Notes: generated by a model not told the origin, from the sequence alone. 39,853 nt of DNA from an archaeon (GCA_024280435.1 JAJRQD010000015.1:1-39853); one strand, 5' to 3'; shown: positions 17,054 through 26,955, counted from the stretch's first letter. Numbers and translations: made by a program.

Positions 17054-17079
17054 ACTCATTATTGTGGTTATAAACAACT

Positions 17080-18294
17080 ATGGAAGCAATAATCCTTGCA
17101 GCAGGTAAAGGTACGAGACTATTACCTTTGACTGAGAATAGACCAAAACACCTGCTAGAAGTGGGTGGAAAGGCAATTCTCAAGTGGCAACTTGATGAGT
17201 TATTATCAAATGACAGTATTTCTAAAATAATTATAGTGGTTAACTATAAAGCAGATATGATCAGAGAGGCAGTGAATTCATGGACCAAGGATAATAGAAT
17301 TGAATTTATTGATCAACAACAGACAAATGGAACAGGAGATGCAGTGAATACAGGATTAGAATTGATAGATAAAAAGAATGCCTTTCTTGTTGTCAATGGA
17401 GATGTGCTATTAGATGGTGCCATCACACATATGATCAATGGAGAATATACAGCAGCAATTCTAGGTGCAAAAGTATCACAACCAGAATTATTTGGAGTGT
17501 TGAAACATGAAAATGGAAAATTGAGTTCCATTGATGAGAAGCCAGTGAATGCAGATAAAGCAGATCTGATCAATGCCGGTCTTTATATTTTCCCACCAGA
17601 GGCCTATGATCTATTTGCAAATCTGAAAGAATCTGAAAGGGGAGAGAAAGAATTGACTGATGTGGTACAGCAACTTATTGATGGTTCTGTTGAAATAAAT
17701 GTGGTATCAATTACAGGGGAATGGTTTGATGTAGGTCATCCTTGGCAAATACTTGATGCAAATGAATATTTACTAGATAAACATCAAGATAATTTCAAAC
17801 AATCAGGGATAATTGAGAAAGGAGCCACATTGATTGGGAATGTACATGTGGCAGAGAATGCAAGGGTAAGAGCAGGCGTGTATATTGAAGGACCAGTATT
17901 CATTGATGAGGGAGCAGATATTGGTCCTAATTGCTATATCAGAGCAAGATCATATATTGGTAGAAATGTGAGGGTTGGAAATGCATGTGAGATCAAGAAC
18001 TGTGTGATATACAGGGATACTCATGCAGCACATCTATCATACATTGGTGATTCAGTACTTGGAGAATATTCTAACCTTGGAGCAGGTACTATCACAGCTA
18101 ATCTAAGACATGATGGTAAAAATATAAAGATGACAATCAAAGAAAATAGAGTGAATACGGGTAGGAGAAAACTTGGAATCATAATGGGTGATATGGTAAA
18201 AACAGGAATTGGAGTAAGTTTGCTTCCAGGTATCAAGATCAGAGGTGGAAAATGGATAAATGCACATGATTTTATAACCAGAGATGTAGAATAG
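17080..18294 (+). CDS. Bifunctional sugar-1-phosphate nucleotidylyltransferase/acetyltransferase (GlmU-like)
   Basis: 404 residues. The N-terminal domain (1-230) is a nucleotidylyltransferase with LAAGKGTRLLPLTENRPKHLL (nucleotide loop and signature lysine) and VVNGDVLLDGA (metal-binding aspartate). The C-terminal part (about 245-404) is a left-handed beta-helix of hexapeptide repeats (IGNVHVAENARVRAGVYIEG, IGPNCYIRARSYIG). Archaeal proteins of this type make UDP-GlcNAc or dTDP/UTP-glucose-type sugars, and some also acetylate glucosamine-1-phosphate. Which sugar is used here cannot be read from the sequence. Single gene with its own promoter. Confidence 0.88.
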   Translation: MEAIILAAGKGTRLLPLTENRPKHLLEVGGKAILKWQLDELLSNDSISKIIIVVNYKADMIREAVNSWTKDNRIEFIDQQQTNGTGDAVNTGLELIDKKNAFLVVNGDVLLDGAITHMINGEYTAAILGAKVSQPELFGVLKHENGKLSSIDEKPVNADKADLINAGLYIFPPEAYDLFANLKESERGEKELTDVVQQLIDGSVEINVVSITGEWFDVGHPWQILDANEYLLDKHQDNFKQSGIIEKGATLIGNVHVAENARVRAGVYIEGPVFIDEGADIGPNCYIRARSYIGRNVRVGNACEIKNCVIYRDTHAAHLSYIGDSVLGEYSNLGAGTITANLRHDGKNIKMTIKENRVNTGRRKLGIIMGDMVKTGIGVSLLPGIKIRGGKWINAHDFITRDVE

Positions 18295-18419
18295 GAATGG
18301 GTTCTTACTTAAAATATGATATTGCACAACAATAAAACTTGTAAATTTTACAATTCATGTGGGAAAAATAACTAATTTAGATAGGTTTTCATAAAAAAAT
18401 TGGATAGATAATTAATGTG

Positions 18420-18463
18420 AAGTCTAAAGAGATAAATTTTCATTTCGAAAAATTGTAAGACTT
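18420..18463. terminator. Nested hairpin between two convergent genes
   Basis: AAGTCT (18420-18425) pairs with AGACTT (18458-18463), and inside it ATTTTC pairs with GAAAAAT with one bulge. The structure sits downstream of both the nucleotidylyltransferase (plus) and the small membrane protein (minus), where a bidirectional terminator or mRNA-end hairpin would lie. Confidence 0.3.
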
Positions 18464-18560
18464 ATTAATCTTTAATCAAATTAGGAATAATGGTAAAATA
18501 AATATCAACAATTAAGATTACAGGTGATTATTTTTGAATAATTACAATATTTTTTTACCA

Positions 18561-18938
18561 TTAATTATTTTCATTGGATTCTATCTCATCAAATGGAATA
18601 TCCTCATCAAAAATACTCGCAACGTATTTAGCCATTTTAAGCTCTTTTTCACGATCCAATTCCATCTGTACTTTATTCTTATCCACCTTTCTTTTCTCTT
18701 TCTTTGCCAATCTTTCTTCCCTGGTCAAAGGTGGATTTTCCCGGTTGGATTTTCTAACTACCAAAGCAAGCTCCATACCAGCAATAATTCCACCTACTAT
18801 TATCGATAACACAATGATATATGGAGTTAACACAGGGTTTTTTACTATGTAGACCGCAATAATAATACCCAGAACACTGACTGATAAAAAGGTGAAACCT
18901 GCATTTATTTTTGTCGGATTACTCTGATAAATAGACAT
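18561..18938 (-). CDS. Small two-helix membrane protein, unknown
   Basis: 125 residues, not recognised. Two hydrophobic helices near residues 14-32 and 37-60 form a hairpin with both ends cytoplasmic. A long, very charged C-terminal tail follows (about 62-125, with REERLAKKEKRKVDKNK and an acidic end). Such a tail may be a coiled coil or a docking site. It diverges from the ATPase operon, with the two promoters sharing 160 bases. There is no evidence that it works with the ATPase, although small membrane assembly factors do occur beside ATPase genes. Confidence 0.65.
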   Translation of the reverse strand: MSIYQSNPTKINAGFTFLSVSVLGIIIAVYIVKNPVLTPYIIVLSIIVGGIIAGMELALVVRKSNRENPPLTREERLAKKEKRKVDKNKVQMELDREKELKMAKYVASIFDEDIPFDEIESNENN

Positions 18939-19061
18939 AACCTGATAATTGATTGTGTGAAAAAAAATGTTTGTATAATATGACTATTAATAAAATTTTC
19001 ATTTTGGTATTTAAAACAAAAGAATATTTAATTTTTGTAAATACCCGCGCACCGAAGACTA

Positions 19062-19072
19062 AACTTTAAATC
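19062..19072 (+). promoter_or_regulatory. TATA box of the ATPase I-C-K operon
   Basis: AACTTTAAATC is centred about 32 bases before ATG 19099, predicting a leader of only a few bases. A short GC-rich word (CCCGCGCACCG, 19044-19054) lies just upstream. Confidence 0.5.
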
Positions 19073-19098
19073 ATTTTTCAAAATTTGGAATTTAGAAA

Positions 19099-21174
19099 AT
19101 GGATGAAAAAACAAAGAAGAGTCCTCCATTGTTCCCAAAGGCTCTACAGATTGCCAAAGTAATCACACCCCTAAAATATAAGAGGGATGTGGTAAGAGTG
19201 ATTGAAGAGCTTGGAGAGGTAGAACCTATTCTTGTAGACCCAAGGACTGGAATTGATCAAATTCAAGTTGAAGGTCGTAGAAATGAGGTTGAGGCCCTCC
19301 GTACGAAATTAAGTAGCTTTCTATCAAGTTTAAAAGCTGATTTAATTATCAAGGGAGAAAAGATTGTTATTGATCAATCAGAGGATTCGGTATTAAATTA
19401 TATTCGAGATGCTGCTAACAATAAAGGAAAAAGAATCGAGGAAATCATCCAGAGGAAAGAACAAATTTCTGCCCGAACAACTGAATTAAAGAATATAGTA
19501 TCTTTACTTGAGCGATTCAGAGATCTGTCCATTGATAGTAAAGCTATTGGAGAGACTTCAATGACCAAGACGTTGCTTGGTACAGTCTATCCACCAACAA
19601 TTGATAGATTACTCTGGACTTTAGATGAGATCACAGATAGTAAATATTTCTATCTTGAGAAAGAGGTTGTGCATCTACAGGAAACTGTAATACTGATCTC
19701 TGTACTCAAAAAAGATGCAGAGACTGTGATTGAGAAGCTCAAAGGAATGAGTTATCAGGAGATTGCAATTCCAAAAGATGTGGATTTTGATGGATTATCC
19801 ATCTCAGATTGTGATGATGAGGCAATTAGTCTTGAAACAGAATCTGATGCACTCTCAAAAGAGCTCGATGAGATCGCCAGTGATAAAGGTACTATTATAA
19901 AAGCTGCACTTGAACTGTGTAATATAGAACTCCAGAGAATCAGTATTGAATTGAAAATGAGGAGAACTGAAACCACATGTGTTCTATGGGCATGGATACC
20001 TGAGCATCTCAAAGAGAAGTTAACCACAGCCATGCAATCTGCTGCCAATCATACAGCAGAGATTGATTTTAGAAAGGGAGATTTTGATCCCTCAAGTGTT
20101 CCATCATACGTGGAGAATTCAGAATTCATGCAACCAATGAGAGGAGTTGTCAGCTCATTTGGTACTCCATCATCAACAGAGGTTGATCCATATCCATTTG
20201 TCAAGTTTATTATGCCATTAATGTTTGGTATAATGTTCGCAGATTTTGGTCATGGACTACTATTTCTGCTATTTGGTATTTGGGCAAAGAGAAAGAAAGA
20301 TAAAATGGATGAGATCCCAGAAGGGCTCATGGGTTATATCTACGGTGGACCTGAATTAATCATAATTATGGGTGCAACGGCGATGTTACTTGGAATTCCA
20401 TTTAATTCATTCTTTGGAGATGAAACTTTCTTCTGGCAATTCGGATTTTTAAGAGCTATATTTGAGAATACCACATGGGCATTCTTCTTCATCGTAGAGA
20501 ACCATGGTGGAGTTAATTCAATTGAGAGAAATTATCTCAATTTCCTTATATTCTCATTTGCAGTAGGAGCAGTCATCATACTACTTGGTTTAAGTATCAA
20601 TGTTTACCAATTATCAAAATACAGAAAACATGATTCTGAATTACAGGCTGCAATTGCATTACTTACAGGTTATGCACTGATAATAATTGGTGCGGTGGTT
20701 CTTAGTTTCAGCCCCTTGATATTCAACATATTACTTGGAATTGCATTGTTCTCACTATTCGCGATGCTTGTTATTGAGAAGAGAGCACATGGAATTGATG
20801 GACTAATGCTGGGTATTGATCATATATTGAGTTTATTATCAAATACATTCAGTTTTGGTCGATTACTAGCAATGAATACTGTTCATTTTGTACTTGCATT
20901 CCTCCCATATCTGTTTATTGAAAAATTTGGAGGTGTTGAGGGATTACTCAACCATAATGTTGATGTCTGGACACCAAAAGAGAATGTATTTATCTGGATA
21001 ATTGCAGCTGCAATTGGAGCAGCAATCGTTCTTGTGGTTGAAGGAACTTTCAGTACTTTACAAGCACTCAGGTTGAACTGGGTTGAATTCTTTGGTAAAT
21101 TTTTCAAAGGAACAGGCGTTGAATTCAGACCTGTAAAAGTTAAGAGGATCTACACCGTAGAAAATCTTAATTGA
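19099..21174 (+). CDS. atpI: A-type ATP synthase subunit I (a)
   Basis: 691 residues. This subunit carries the ion half-channels next to the c ring. The N-terminal 350 residues are cytoplasmic with long coiled-coil stretches. The C-terminal part has about seven membrane helices, beginning near PFVKFIMPLMFGIMFADFGH, with FGRLLAMNTVHFVLAF and the terminal LRLNWVEFFGKFFKGTG typical of the family. It is the first gene of the I-C-K operon; the next gene starts 12 bases after it with its Shine-Dalgarno sequence inside the stop region. Confidence 0.93.
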   Translation: MDEKTKKSPPLFPKALQIAKVITPLKYKRDVVRVIEELGEVEPILVDPRTGIDQIQVEGRRNEVEALRTKLSSFLSSLKADLIIKGEKIVIDQSEDSVLNYIRDAANNKGKRIEEIIQRKEQISARTTELKNIVSLLERFRDLSIDSKAIGETSMTKTLLGTVYPPTIDRLLWTLDEITDSKYFYLEKEVVHLQETVILISVLKKDAETVIEKLKGMSYQEIAIPKDVDFDGLSISDCDDEAISLETESDALSKELDEIASDKGTIIKAALELCNIELQRISIELKMRRTETTCVLWAWIPEHLKEKLTTAMQSAANHTAEIDFRKGDFDPSSVPSYVENSEFMQPMRGVVSSFGTPSSTEVDPYPFVKFIMPLMFGIMFADFGHGLLFLLFGIWAKRKKDKMDEIPEGLMGYIYGGPELIIIMGATAMLLGIPFNSFFGDETFFWQFGFLRAIFENTTWAFFFIVENHGGVNSIERNYLNFLIFSFAVGAVIILLGLSINVYQLSKYRKHDSELQAAIALLTGYALIIIGAVVLSFSPLIFNILLGIALFSLFAMLVIEKRAHGIDGLMLGIDHILSLLSNTFSFGRLLAMNTVHFVLAFLPYLFIEKFGGVEGLLNHNVDVWTPKENVFIWIIAAAIGAAIVLVVEGTFSTLQALRLNWVEFFGKFFKGTGVEFRPVKVKRIYTVENLN

Positions 21175-21186
21175 GGTGATTAAAAC

Positions 21187-22194
21187 ATGGGATCCCCATT
21201 TCTAATAACTAAGGCACATGCTAACCATTCTAGATCTCCTAATTGGCAACAGATCTCTTCCATGCTAAATGCATCAAGAGTGACTGATGTTGAGAATATA
21301 CTTCAGAGTACCAGCTATGGTGATCTATTAAATGTTGTACGTCCTAGTGTAGACCTTCCTGCATTTGAAAAAGAGATGAGAAAAAGCTTTGCAGACCTTC
21401 TCCATCTCTATAAAAGATCCGCATCAAAGCAAGTTGCCAAATTACTTGATGCATATTCCGTCATTATAGATGCTGAGAATATTGACATCATTATGCAGGC
21501 AATTGTCAGAAAAAATGTTGACAGTAATCTTGATCAAATAATTATACCTGTTGGTAAATTAGGAATGGATCATTACAAGCGTATGATGAAGAGTGCAAAT
21601 ATTGAGATTGCATCTGACTTCATACCATATCCTGCTGTTCGAAGGGCAGTTCAGAAAGCTATCAAAGTATCTGATAACCCAGATGATCAAGTTTTCTATG
21701 TTTCTTCAGCCCTGGCACATTCATCATTCACTATGATACAGGAAATTGCACCAAAATGGATACGTTTAGAGATTGAGCTACTCAATCTGGAAACGATATG
21801 CAGAGCAATTAACCTGGGTATCAAGGCAAAACCATGGATGATACCAGGACGAGGTGTGACCAATCGATATGAACCTGTTCTAAGCTCGATGAAATCACCA
21901 AGAGAAGCAATAAACTATATACTACCTCATTTCCCAGTATCTGCACCTTTAAAATTAGCACTAGCTGCTGATGATAAAGATGTGGTATCTGTACTTGAGG
22001 ATGCAGCGTTAAGTTATCTTCACGCTCAACACAAACACAGGTTTTATCTTGTGGATCGCCCAGAATCAATACTCGATTTCTTTGCGATTAAGAAAGCCGA
22101 ACTAGAGGATATTACTAGAATCTTGTTCAGCAAACTAAAAGGCATACCAGCGGAAGAGATCCGCTCAATGCTGTACCCAATTTACAAGAGGTAA
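21187..22194 (+). CDS. atpC: A-type ATP synthase subunit C (V-type d)
   Basis: 335 residues. It links the central stalk to the c ring. The protein is all helical, with the three-fold repeated fold expected for the family and the typical TICRAINLGIKAK-type segment (LETICRAINLGIKAK) near residue 200. The ribosome site GAGGTGAT overlaps the stop codon of atpI, so translation is coupled. It ends six bases before atpK. Confidence 0.88.
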   Translation: MGSPFLITKAHANHSRSPNWQQISSMLNASRVTDVENILQSTSYGDLLNVVRPSVDLPAFEKEMRKSFADLLHLYKRSASKQVAKLLDAYSVIIDAENIDIIMQAIVRKNVDSNLDQIIIPVGKLGMDHYKRMMKSANIEIASDFIPYPAVRRAVQKAIKVSDNPDDQVFYVSSALAHSSFTMIQEIAPKWIRLEIELLNLETICRAINLGIKAKPWMIPGRGVTNRYEPVLSSMKSPREAINYILPHFPVSAPLKLALAADDKDVVSVLEDAALSYLHAQHKHRFYLVDRPESILDFFAIKKAELEDITRILFSKLKGIPAEEIRSMLYPIYKR

Positions 22195-22200
22195 AAAAAA

Positions 22201-22548
22201 ATGAAAATCGTTAAAAAACTAGCATTAACAACAAGTATTGCATTAAGTATGGCTATAACCATGCTAATGTTAACAGCAAAAGCACTCGGTCTCTCAGAAG
22301 CGGATACCGGAGCTGCATCAACAACTGGTATTGATTCCAGAGGCGCATCCTTCATCGGTGCAGGTCTAGCAGTAGGACTGGCAGGATTTGGATCAGCAGT
22401 AGGTATGGGTAACGCAGGTGCAGCAGCCATCGGTGCAATCTCAGAGGACAAAAGCCTATTCGGTAACGCACTAGTATTTGTCGTGCTGATAGAAGCAGTA
22501 GCTATCTATGGTCTCCTAGTTGCACTCCTTCTAATCTTTGCAGCATAA
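22201..22548 (+). CDS. atpK: A-type ATP synthase subunit K (c-ring proteolipid)
   Basis: 115 residues. A signal-like hydrophobic N-terminus (to about residue 30) precedes one helical hairpin: the glycine-rich helix GAGLAVGLAGFGSAVGMG, the loop ISEDKS and the helix with the ion-binding carboxylate E98 in VVLIEAVAIYG. E98 is followed by Ala rather than Ser/Thr, and no glutamine is near it in either helix, so a proton is more likely than sodium. Its Shine-Dalgarno sequence AGAGGT lies in the end of atpC. Codons are richer in G and C than in the neighbours, as for a highly expressed gene. Confidence 0.93.
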   Translation: MKIVKKLALTTSIALSMAITMLMLTAKALGLSEADTGAASTTGIDSRGASFIGAGLAVGLAGFGSAVGMGNAGAAAIGAISEDKSLFGNALVFVVLIEAVAIYGLLVALLLIFAA

Positions 22549-22677
22549 TATCACAAATCAATTAAAATATTAAATAAACCATTAAAATTAAATGAAATAA
22601 ACTAAAATATCATTTTATTCACATAAAAAAATGTATGTTTTGTGTTAATCAAATGTTGTCTGATGTCAATTAATTTC

Positions 22678-22698
22678 ACTTTCTAAAGTATTGAAAGT
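22678..22698. repeat. Inverted repeat upstream of the gene at 22774
   Basis: ACTTTC and GAAAGT are separated by nine bases and lie about 50 bases before a TATA box. This is a possible operator; its arms are only six bases, so chance cannot be excluded. Confidence 0.3.
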
Positions 22699-22743
22699 TA
22701 TAATCATATTAATAATTCAATATGCTTTAATAGTAATACAAGT

Positions 22744-22751
22744 CTTTAAAG
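22744..22751 (+). promoter_or_regulatory. TATA box of the gene at 22774
   Basis: The palindromic CTTTAAAG is centred 26 bases before the ATG and resembles the TATA box of the ATPase operon. Confidence 0.45.
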
Positions 22752-22773
22752 TCATTTACTTTAATACTAAAAT

Positions 22774-23127
22774 ATGGAAGTACAAAAATCAAAAACAGTA
22801 GAAATGGAGAGTTTGTTTGATCTAATCAGATTAATTATCTCTAATTCAGCACAAAGAGGAGGTTTTCTGTATCTTGGAAAAAAAGATGGGAAAAATATAT
22901 TCTATATTTCACATGTTGTACCCTCTTGGTATGATTTGAAAGGATTGCCAATAGTGCTTTATGCATATTGCGATACATATCCAGAAGAAACATTTATTGC
23001 CTACTCACGGCCCACATCAACAGATGAAGAAAGTTGGAAGTTTGTGAAGTTTGTGAAAGATAATGATACCAAAACTATGTACATCCCAATAGTCAAAGTA
23101 AAAAACATACCAGAATTTACTTTCTAA
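22774..23127 (+). CDS. Small soluble protein, unknown
   Basis: 117 residues, not recognised. A helical N-terminus (SLFDLIRLIISNSAQRGG) is followed by alternating strands (GFLYLGKKDGKNIFYISHVVP, IVLYAYCDTYP, TFIAYSR), a compact alpha/beta or beta-sheet fold. There is no membrane segment or metal site. It is a single gene with its own leaderless-type promoter, and it converges on the multi-pass membrane protein gene to its right, which is read leftward. Confidence 0.65.
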   Translation: MEVQKSKTVEMESLFDLIRLIISNSAQRGGFLYLGKKDGKNIFYISHVVPSWYDLKGLPIVLYAYCDTYPEETFIAYSRPTSTDEESWKFVKFVKDNDTKTMYIPIVKVKNIPEFTF

Positions 23128-23168
23128 GTTAAAATTATCCAAATACAAAAATTATATCATTATTAATT

Positions 23169-24200
23169 TTACAATAATTCAGGGTCAGTAGCGTATCTAT
23201 AACTAAGTATGAATAATACAAAGAATATTAACCCAGAAACTATAATAACTAGTGATTGTACAAACTCTTTCGCATTTGGTATTGTCTCCAGATATTTTAA
23301 CATCATATTCACTATTGAGAATATGATTACCATAACAATTCCTTTGGTGGTATTGCTATCACTATCCATATCTTTCATTCTTCTAACAATCATCTCAAAA
23401 AATGCCAGTGCAACTGCAATATAGTTGACTATGTTCACTACTTGTTCTCCATCTGAGAAATACAGCATTAAAAATACACTGAAGAAAATTGCTTTTAATA
23501 AAAGTACTAGACCTTCATTTACCTCTTCACCTGAACCAAATTTAGATCTACCTTCAAAGAGAAATAGAAAGAAATTACCAAGGGAGATTGAGATTGCGAG
23601 ACACAAACCAATTCCGAAAATTGCACCGATATTACTGGTCCATGTTATCATTATAACCTGCATTAGCTCTATATAATTGATATAGAATGCAATAACTATC
23701 AAACTTGGATAGAAAGAAATGATAAGAGAGGGAATAATCCAACTGAGTTTTGAGAATTTACCAATAAGTAATTTCCTCATTACCATCCTCATAACCACAA
23801 AAATACCGATTATTGTGATAATTGGACTACCAAATGGTAAAACAAAGAAGACCAATGTGAATGCTGCATTTAATCCATAAAATAATTTCTGATCTATTCT
23901 TACCTTACCAAGTGCTCTTCCCATCAAAGTATATGCATCTGCAATCCTTGTAGCACGTAGTATACTTGCCAATACCCATGGTAATGAGAAGAAAATTGGA
24001 ATACCATAATTTGCCAGAAAGACCACCATCCAATGTGGAAGAACTGGACTTAACCAATTGGCATTTTCCAATAAATTATCAAAGAATAGTAATAGTTTAT
24101 CATGCCAATTAACTGCAAAGTAGATGAAATAGACTGGTATCAGTATTATCTGAACAATTACTAGTAATCTATTTAACATCAGTTCATTTGAATCGCTCAT
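23169..24200 (-). CDS. Multi-pass integral membrane protein, unknown
   Basis: 343 residues, not recognised. About nine hydrophobic segments span most of the protein, starting with LLVIVQIILIPVYFIYFAV near residue 12 and ending with LVIIVSGLIFFVLFILSY near 320. Short basic loops (RATRIADAY, RRMKDMDSDS) separate them. No transporter signature or catalytic motif is visible. It follows the two-helix membrane protein gene by 55 bases on the same strand, so they may be co-transcribed and act together in the membrane. Confidence 0.65.
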   Translation of the reverse strand: MSDSNELMLNRLLVIVQIILIPVYFIYFAVNWHDKLLLFFDNLLENANWLSPVLPHWMVVFLANYGIPIFFSLPWVLASILRATRIADAYTLMGRALGKVRIDQKLFYGLNAAFTLVFFVLPFGSPIITIIGIFVVMRMVMRKLLIGKFSKLSWIIPSLIISFYPSLIVIAFYINYIELMQVIMITWTSNIGAIFGIGLCLAISISLGNFFLFLFEGRSKFGSGEEVNEGLVLLLKAIFFSVFLMLYFSDGEQVVNIVNYIAVALAFFEMIVRRMKDMDSDSNTTKGIVMVIIFSIVNMMLKYLETIPNAKEFVQSLVIIVSGLIFFVLFILSYRYATDPELL

Positions 24201-24255
24201 CTAATTAATTAAGTATCATATACTTATTAATCACTTCTCTTTTAATTAGTATAAT

Positions 24256-24894
24256 TTATTCATTCTCTTTCAATAAATCATTATAAGCCTGTATTGGTAG
24301 TTTAGATGGATTGTACGCAATAGCATCAAGTAACAATGCATTTGCCTCCTCTGGTAATCCTTCTATTTTTTTGAGAGGTCTGATTATATTGACAAAATCT
24401 TTTCTAACATGTTTATTCATAGACACTGATACTGCAATCTCTCTTAACACAACTATATGATCAACTGTGATATAAGGTGCATATCTTGGTGGGACAGGTG
24501 GTTTCTTTGCATTCTTTGTAATATTTCTAGTTACTTCCAAAATCTCCTGTTTACTGAAATTTCCATCCTTCATATATCCTACAATTCTCTGTGCAGCCCA
24601 TAATCTGCGTTTTGGATTATTTTCCAACATTATTTTCTGTAATCTTGCCATTATCTCAGATCTACTTCTTGGCACACTTGAAGTACCCAGAACAAATAAT
24701 ATACCAATAATAAAGAATATCACACCAGTTAAAATTAACATGAATCTGAAACCACTGATCAAATCAAGTATAAAGTGAAGAGATTGAAGAAGAATTGATG
24801 ATACTATAAATGTTATTCCCCATATTCTGGCTCTTATAACATCTTGATTTAATTCCATAAATAGCGCTTTATCTGCTGAATGGCCTTTTACCAT
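24256..24894 (-). CDS. Membrane protein with two helices and a cytoplasmic helical domain, unknown
   Basis: 212 residues, not recognised. Two membrane helices lie near residues 25-45 and 50-70. The rest (about 75-212) is soluble and helical, with the spacing of HEAT/ARM-like repeats (RRLWAAQRIVGYMKDGNFSK, VVLREIAVSVSMNKHVRKD). It could be a membrane-bound scaffold. It begins with ATG; the start is 79 bases from the thermosome stop and 55 bases before the multi-pass membrane gene. Confidence 0.65.
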   Translation of the reverse strand: MVKGHSADKALFMELNQDVIRARIWGITFIVSSILLQSLHFILDLISGFRFMLILTGVIFFIIGILFVLGTSSVPRSRSEIMARLQKIMLENNPKRRLWAAQRIVGYMKDGNFSKQEILEVTRNITKNAKKPPVPPRYAPYITVDHIVVLREIAVSVSMNKHVRKDFVNIIRPLKKIEGLPEEANALLLDAIAYNPSKLPIQAYNDLLKENE

Positions 24895-24973
24895 ATTATT
24901 ATTTAATTATATTATATTAATTAATTAGTTGTTACAAGTTAATTACGTTGATTGGAATAGTTCATTAAATTTA

Positions 24974-26665
24974 TTACATCATACCGGGCATTCCGCCCAT
25001 ACCGGGTGGCATTCCACCCATACCACCCATTCCACCAGGAGGCATTCCTCCGGGAGCTGGTGATCCACCTTTGATTGCAATCACATCATCAATTCTAAGG
25101 ATCATCTCTGCAGCTTCTGAAGCAGATTTTATTGCCTGTATCTTTACTCTCAATGGTTCAATTATTCCAGAAACGCTCATATCACTAATTTCTCCAATTG
25201 AACCACCTTCATTGTGTTTTGTGAGGTCAATACCGACATTTTTCTTACCACTGGCATATGCTGCCGTGAGCTCTGCAATCTTATCTAGGGAGTCAAGTCC
25301 GGAATTCTCTGCCAGAGTACTTGGAATAACTAACAATGCATCTGCAAAAGCCTGTATTGCAAGTCTTTCTTTTCCAGTAGTTTTATCTGCTAACTTTTTA
25401 ATTGCATTGTGCATGTGTATTTCTGGGAAACCACCACCATAGATCATCATTCCATCCTCGATTGAATTTCTAACCACTGATAATGCATCTGTTAATGCTC
25501 TTTCTGCCTCATCAGTTGAATATTTAGAAGCGCCTCTGATAATAACAGTTACTGCTCTTGGGGATGGACAATCCTCGATGTAAATATAATCATCATCACC
25601 TAGCTTGGTTTCATACAATTTACCTGCATCTCCAAGATTTTCAGCAGATAATTCATCCAATGAGGTGATAATATTTGCACCTGTTGCAAGTGATATTTTT
25701 TCCATATCACTTTTCTTAACTCTTCTTATTGCCATAATTCCTTCTTTTGATAGGAAATGCTGTGCAAGATCATCCACACCTTTCTGACAAATTATAACAT
25801 TTGCACCAGATGCTTTGATCTTCTCAACCATCTCACGTATCATGTTCTCTTCATTATCCAGAAAACTCTGTACCTGCATCGGATCTGATATTCTTATCTC
25901 TGCATCAAATTCAGTCTTTGTAACTTCAATATTAGTATTGATTAATGCAATCTTTGCATTGGTAACATTTTTAGGCATTCCCTGATGTAATACGCTTTTA
26001 TCAATGGCAATACCTTCCATCAAATAGGAATTTGATAAACTCTTACCCTGTTTTTGAAGAATTTTTATGTTGTCAAGATTTGCCTTCACTACACCATCAA
26101 CCTCTTCTTTTACTTTAAGGATTGCATCAACTGCTATTTCTGCAATAGTTGATTTTGCCATATGAACTGCCTTGGAGTTTAGTGCAGTAATTGCAATATT
26201 CATCAACAAATCTTTATTCTCGGCATTTATTGGAATTTGTATCTCTTTCAGTGATTTGATAGCCTCATTAGCTGCTTTTTTGTATCCAGAAACGATCTTT
26301 GTTCCATGCACTTTTTTAGCAAGTAATTCGTCACCTTTTTTGAGCAATTCACCAGCTATAACAACTGCAGATGTTGTACCATCTCCAACTGCCTTGTCCT
26401 GGCTTTTAGCAACCTGAATAACTAATTTGGCGGCTGGATGCTCAACATCAAGCTCTTCAAGAATTGTAGCTCCATCATTGGTTACAACTACATCTCCTAA
26501 TGCATCTACAAGCATTTTATCCATTCCTCGTGGTCCAAGTGTAGATCTAACAGCTTCTGCAATTGCTACTGCAGCTGCAATGTTATTTTTCTGGGCCTCA
26601 CGACCTTTGCTTCGTTGCGTGTTTTCCCGCAATACGATTACCTGTTGTTGTCCTGATAAACTCAT
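24974..26665 (-). CDS. ths: Thermosome subunit (group II chaperonin)
   Basis: 563 residues. An ATP-driven double-ring chaperonin that folds proteins in the cytoplasm. It shows [22 protein letters not shown], the nucleotide-binding GDGTTSAVV near residue 93, [11 protein letters not shown] and [12 protein letters not shown]. The C-terminal GGM-rich tail, which faces the ring cavity, is present. Length is normal. ATG 26663-26665 has AGAGGTT six bases upstream and a TATA box about 56 bases upstream. Only one subunit gene is in the window; others may be elsewhere. Confidence 0.97.
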   Translation of the reverse strand: MSLSGQQQVIVLRENTQRSKGREAQKNNIAAAVAIAEAVRSTLGPRGMDKMLVDALGDVVVTNDGATILEELDVEHPAAKLVIQVAKSQDKAVGDGTTSAVVIAGELLKKGDELLAKKVHGTKIVSGYKKAANEAIKSLKEIQIPINAENKDLLMNIAITALNSKAVHMAKSTIAEIAVDAILKVKEEVDGVVKANLDNIKILQKQGKSLSNSYLMEGIAIDKSVLHQGMPKNVTNAKIALINTNIEVTKTEFDAEIRISDPMQVQSFLDNEENMIREMVEKIKASGANVIICQKGVDDLAQHFLSKEGIMAIRRVKKSDMEKISLATGANIITSLDELSAENLGDAGKLYETKLGDDDYIYIEDCPSPRAVTVIIRGASKYSTDEAERALTDALSVVRNSIEDGMMIYGGGFPEIHMHNAIKKLADKTTGKERLAIQAFADALLVIPSTLAENSGLDSLDKIAELTAAYASGKKNVGIDLTKHNEGGSIGEISDMSVSGIIEPLRVKIQAIKSASEAAEMILRIDDVIAIKGGSPAPGGMPPGGMGGMGGMPPGMGGMPGMM

Positions 26666-26715
26666 TTTCTTAACCTCTTATAGTTAATTTACGATATTCT
26701 TTATAAGATTGAAAA

Positions 26716-26727
26716 TTAATATAAATA
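26716..26727 (-). promoter_or_regulatory. Thermosome promoter (TATA box)
   Basis: On the minus strand this reads TATTTATATTAA. It should start transcription near 26696, giving a leader of about 30 bases that contains the ribosome site AGAGGTT at 26672-26678. Confidence 0.55.
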
Positions 26728-26955
26728 GATAGATAGATATCAAATGCAATCGCGTTATACAATTATAAAAATTCAAATCACATCTATTAGCTGTTATTTA
26801 GTTAAAATATTTATTTTTTAAAGTGATATATCAATAGATTTGTTTACACTAACTTACCTGTTGATCTTACAACTGCTTACAGAAGTCAACATGCAATAAT
26901 AATTTCTATAAAAATAATTATACAATGTTGAAAAATAGAATTATTATACAGATCA

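Noticed and set aside
26726-26738. Short TAGA tandem run as a CRISPR-like or phase-variation repeat
   Set aside because: Only three or four units of four bases, which is common by chance in AT-rich intergenic DNA.
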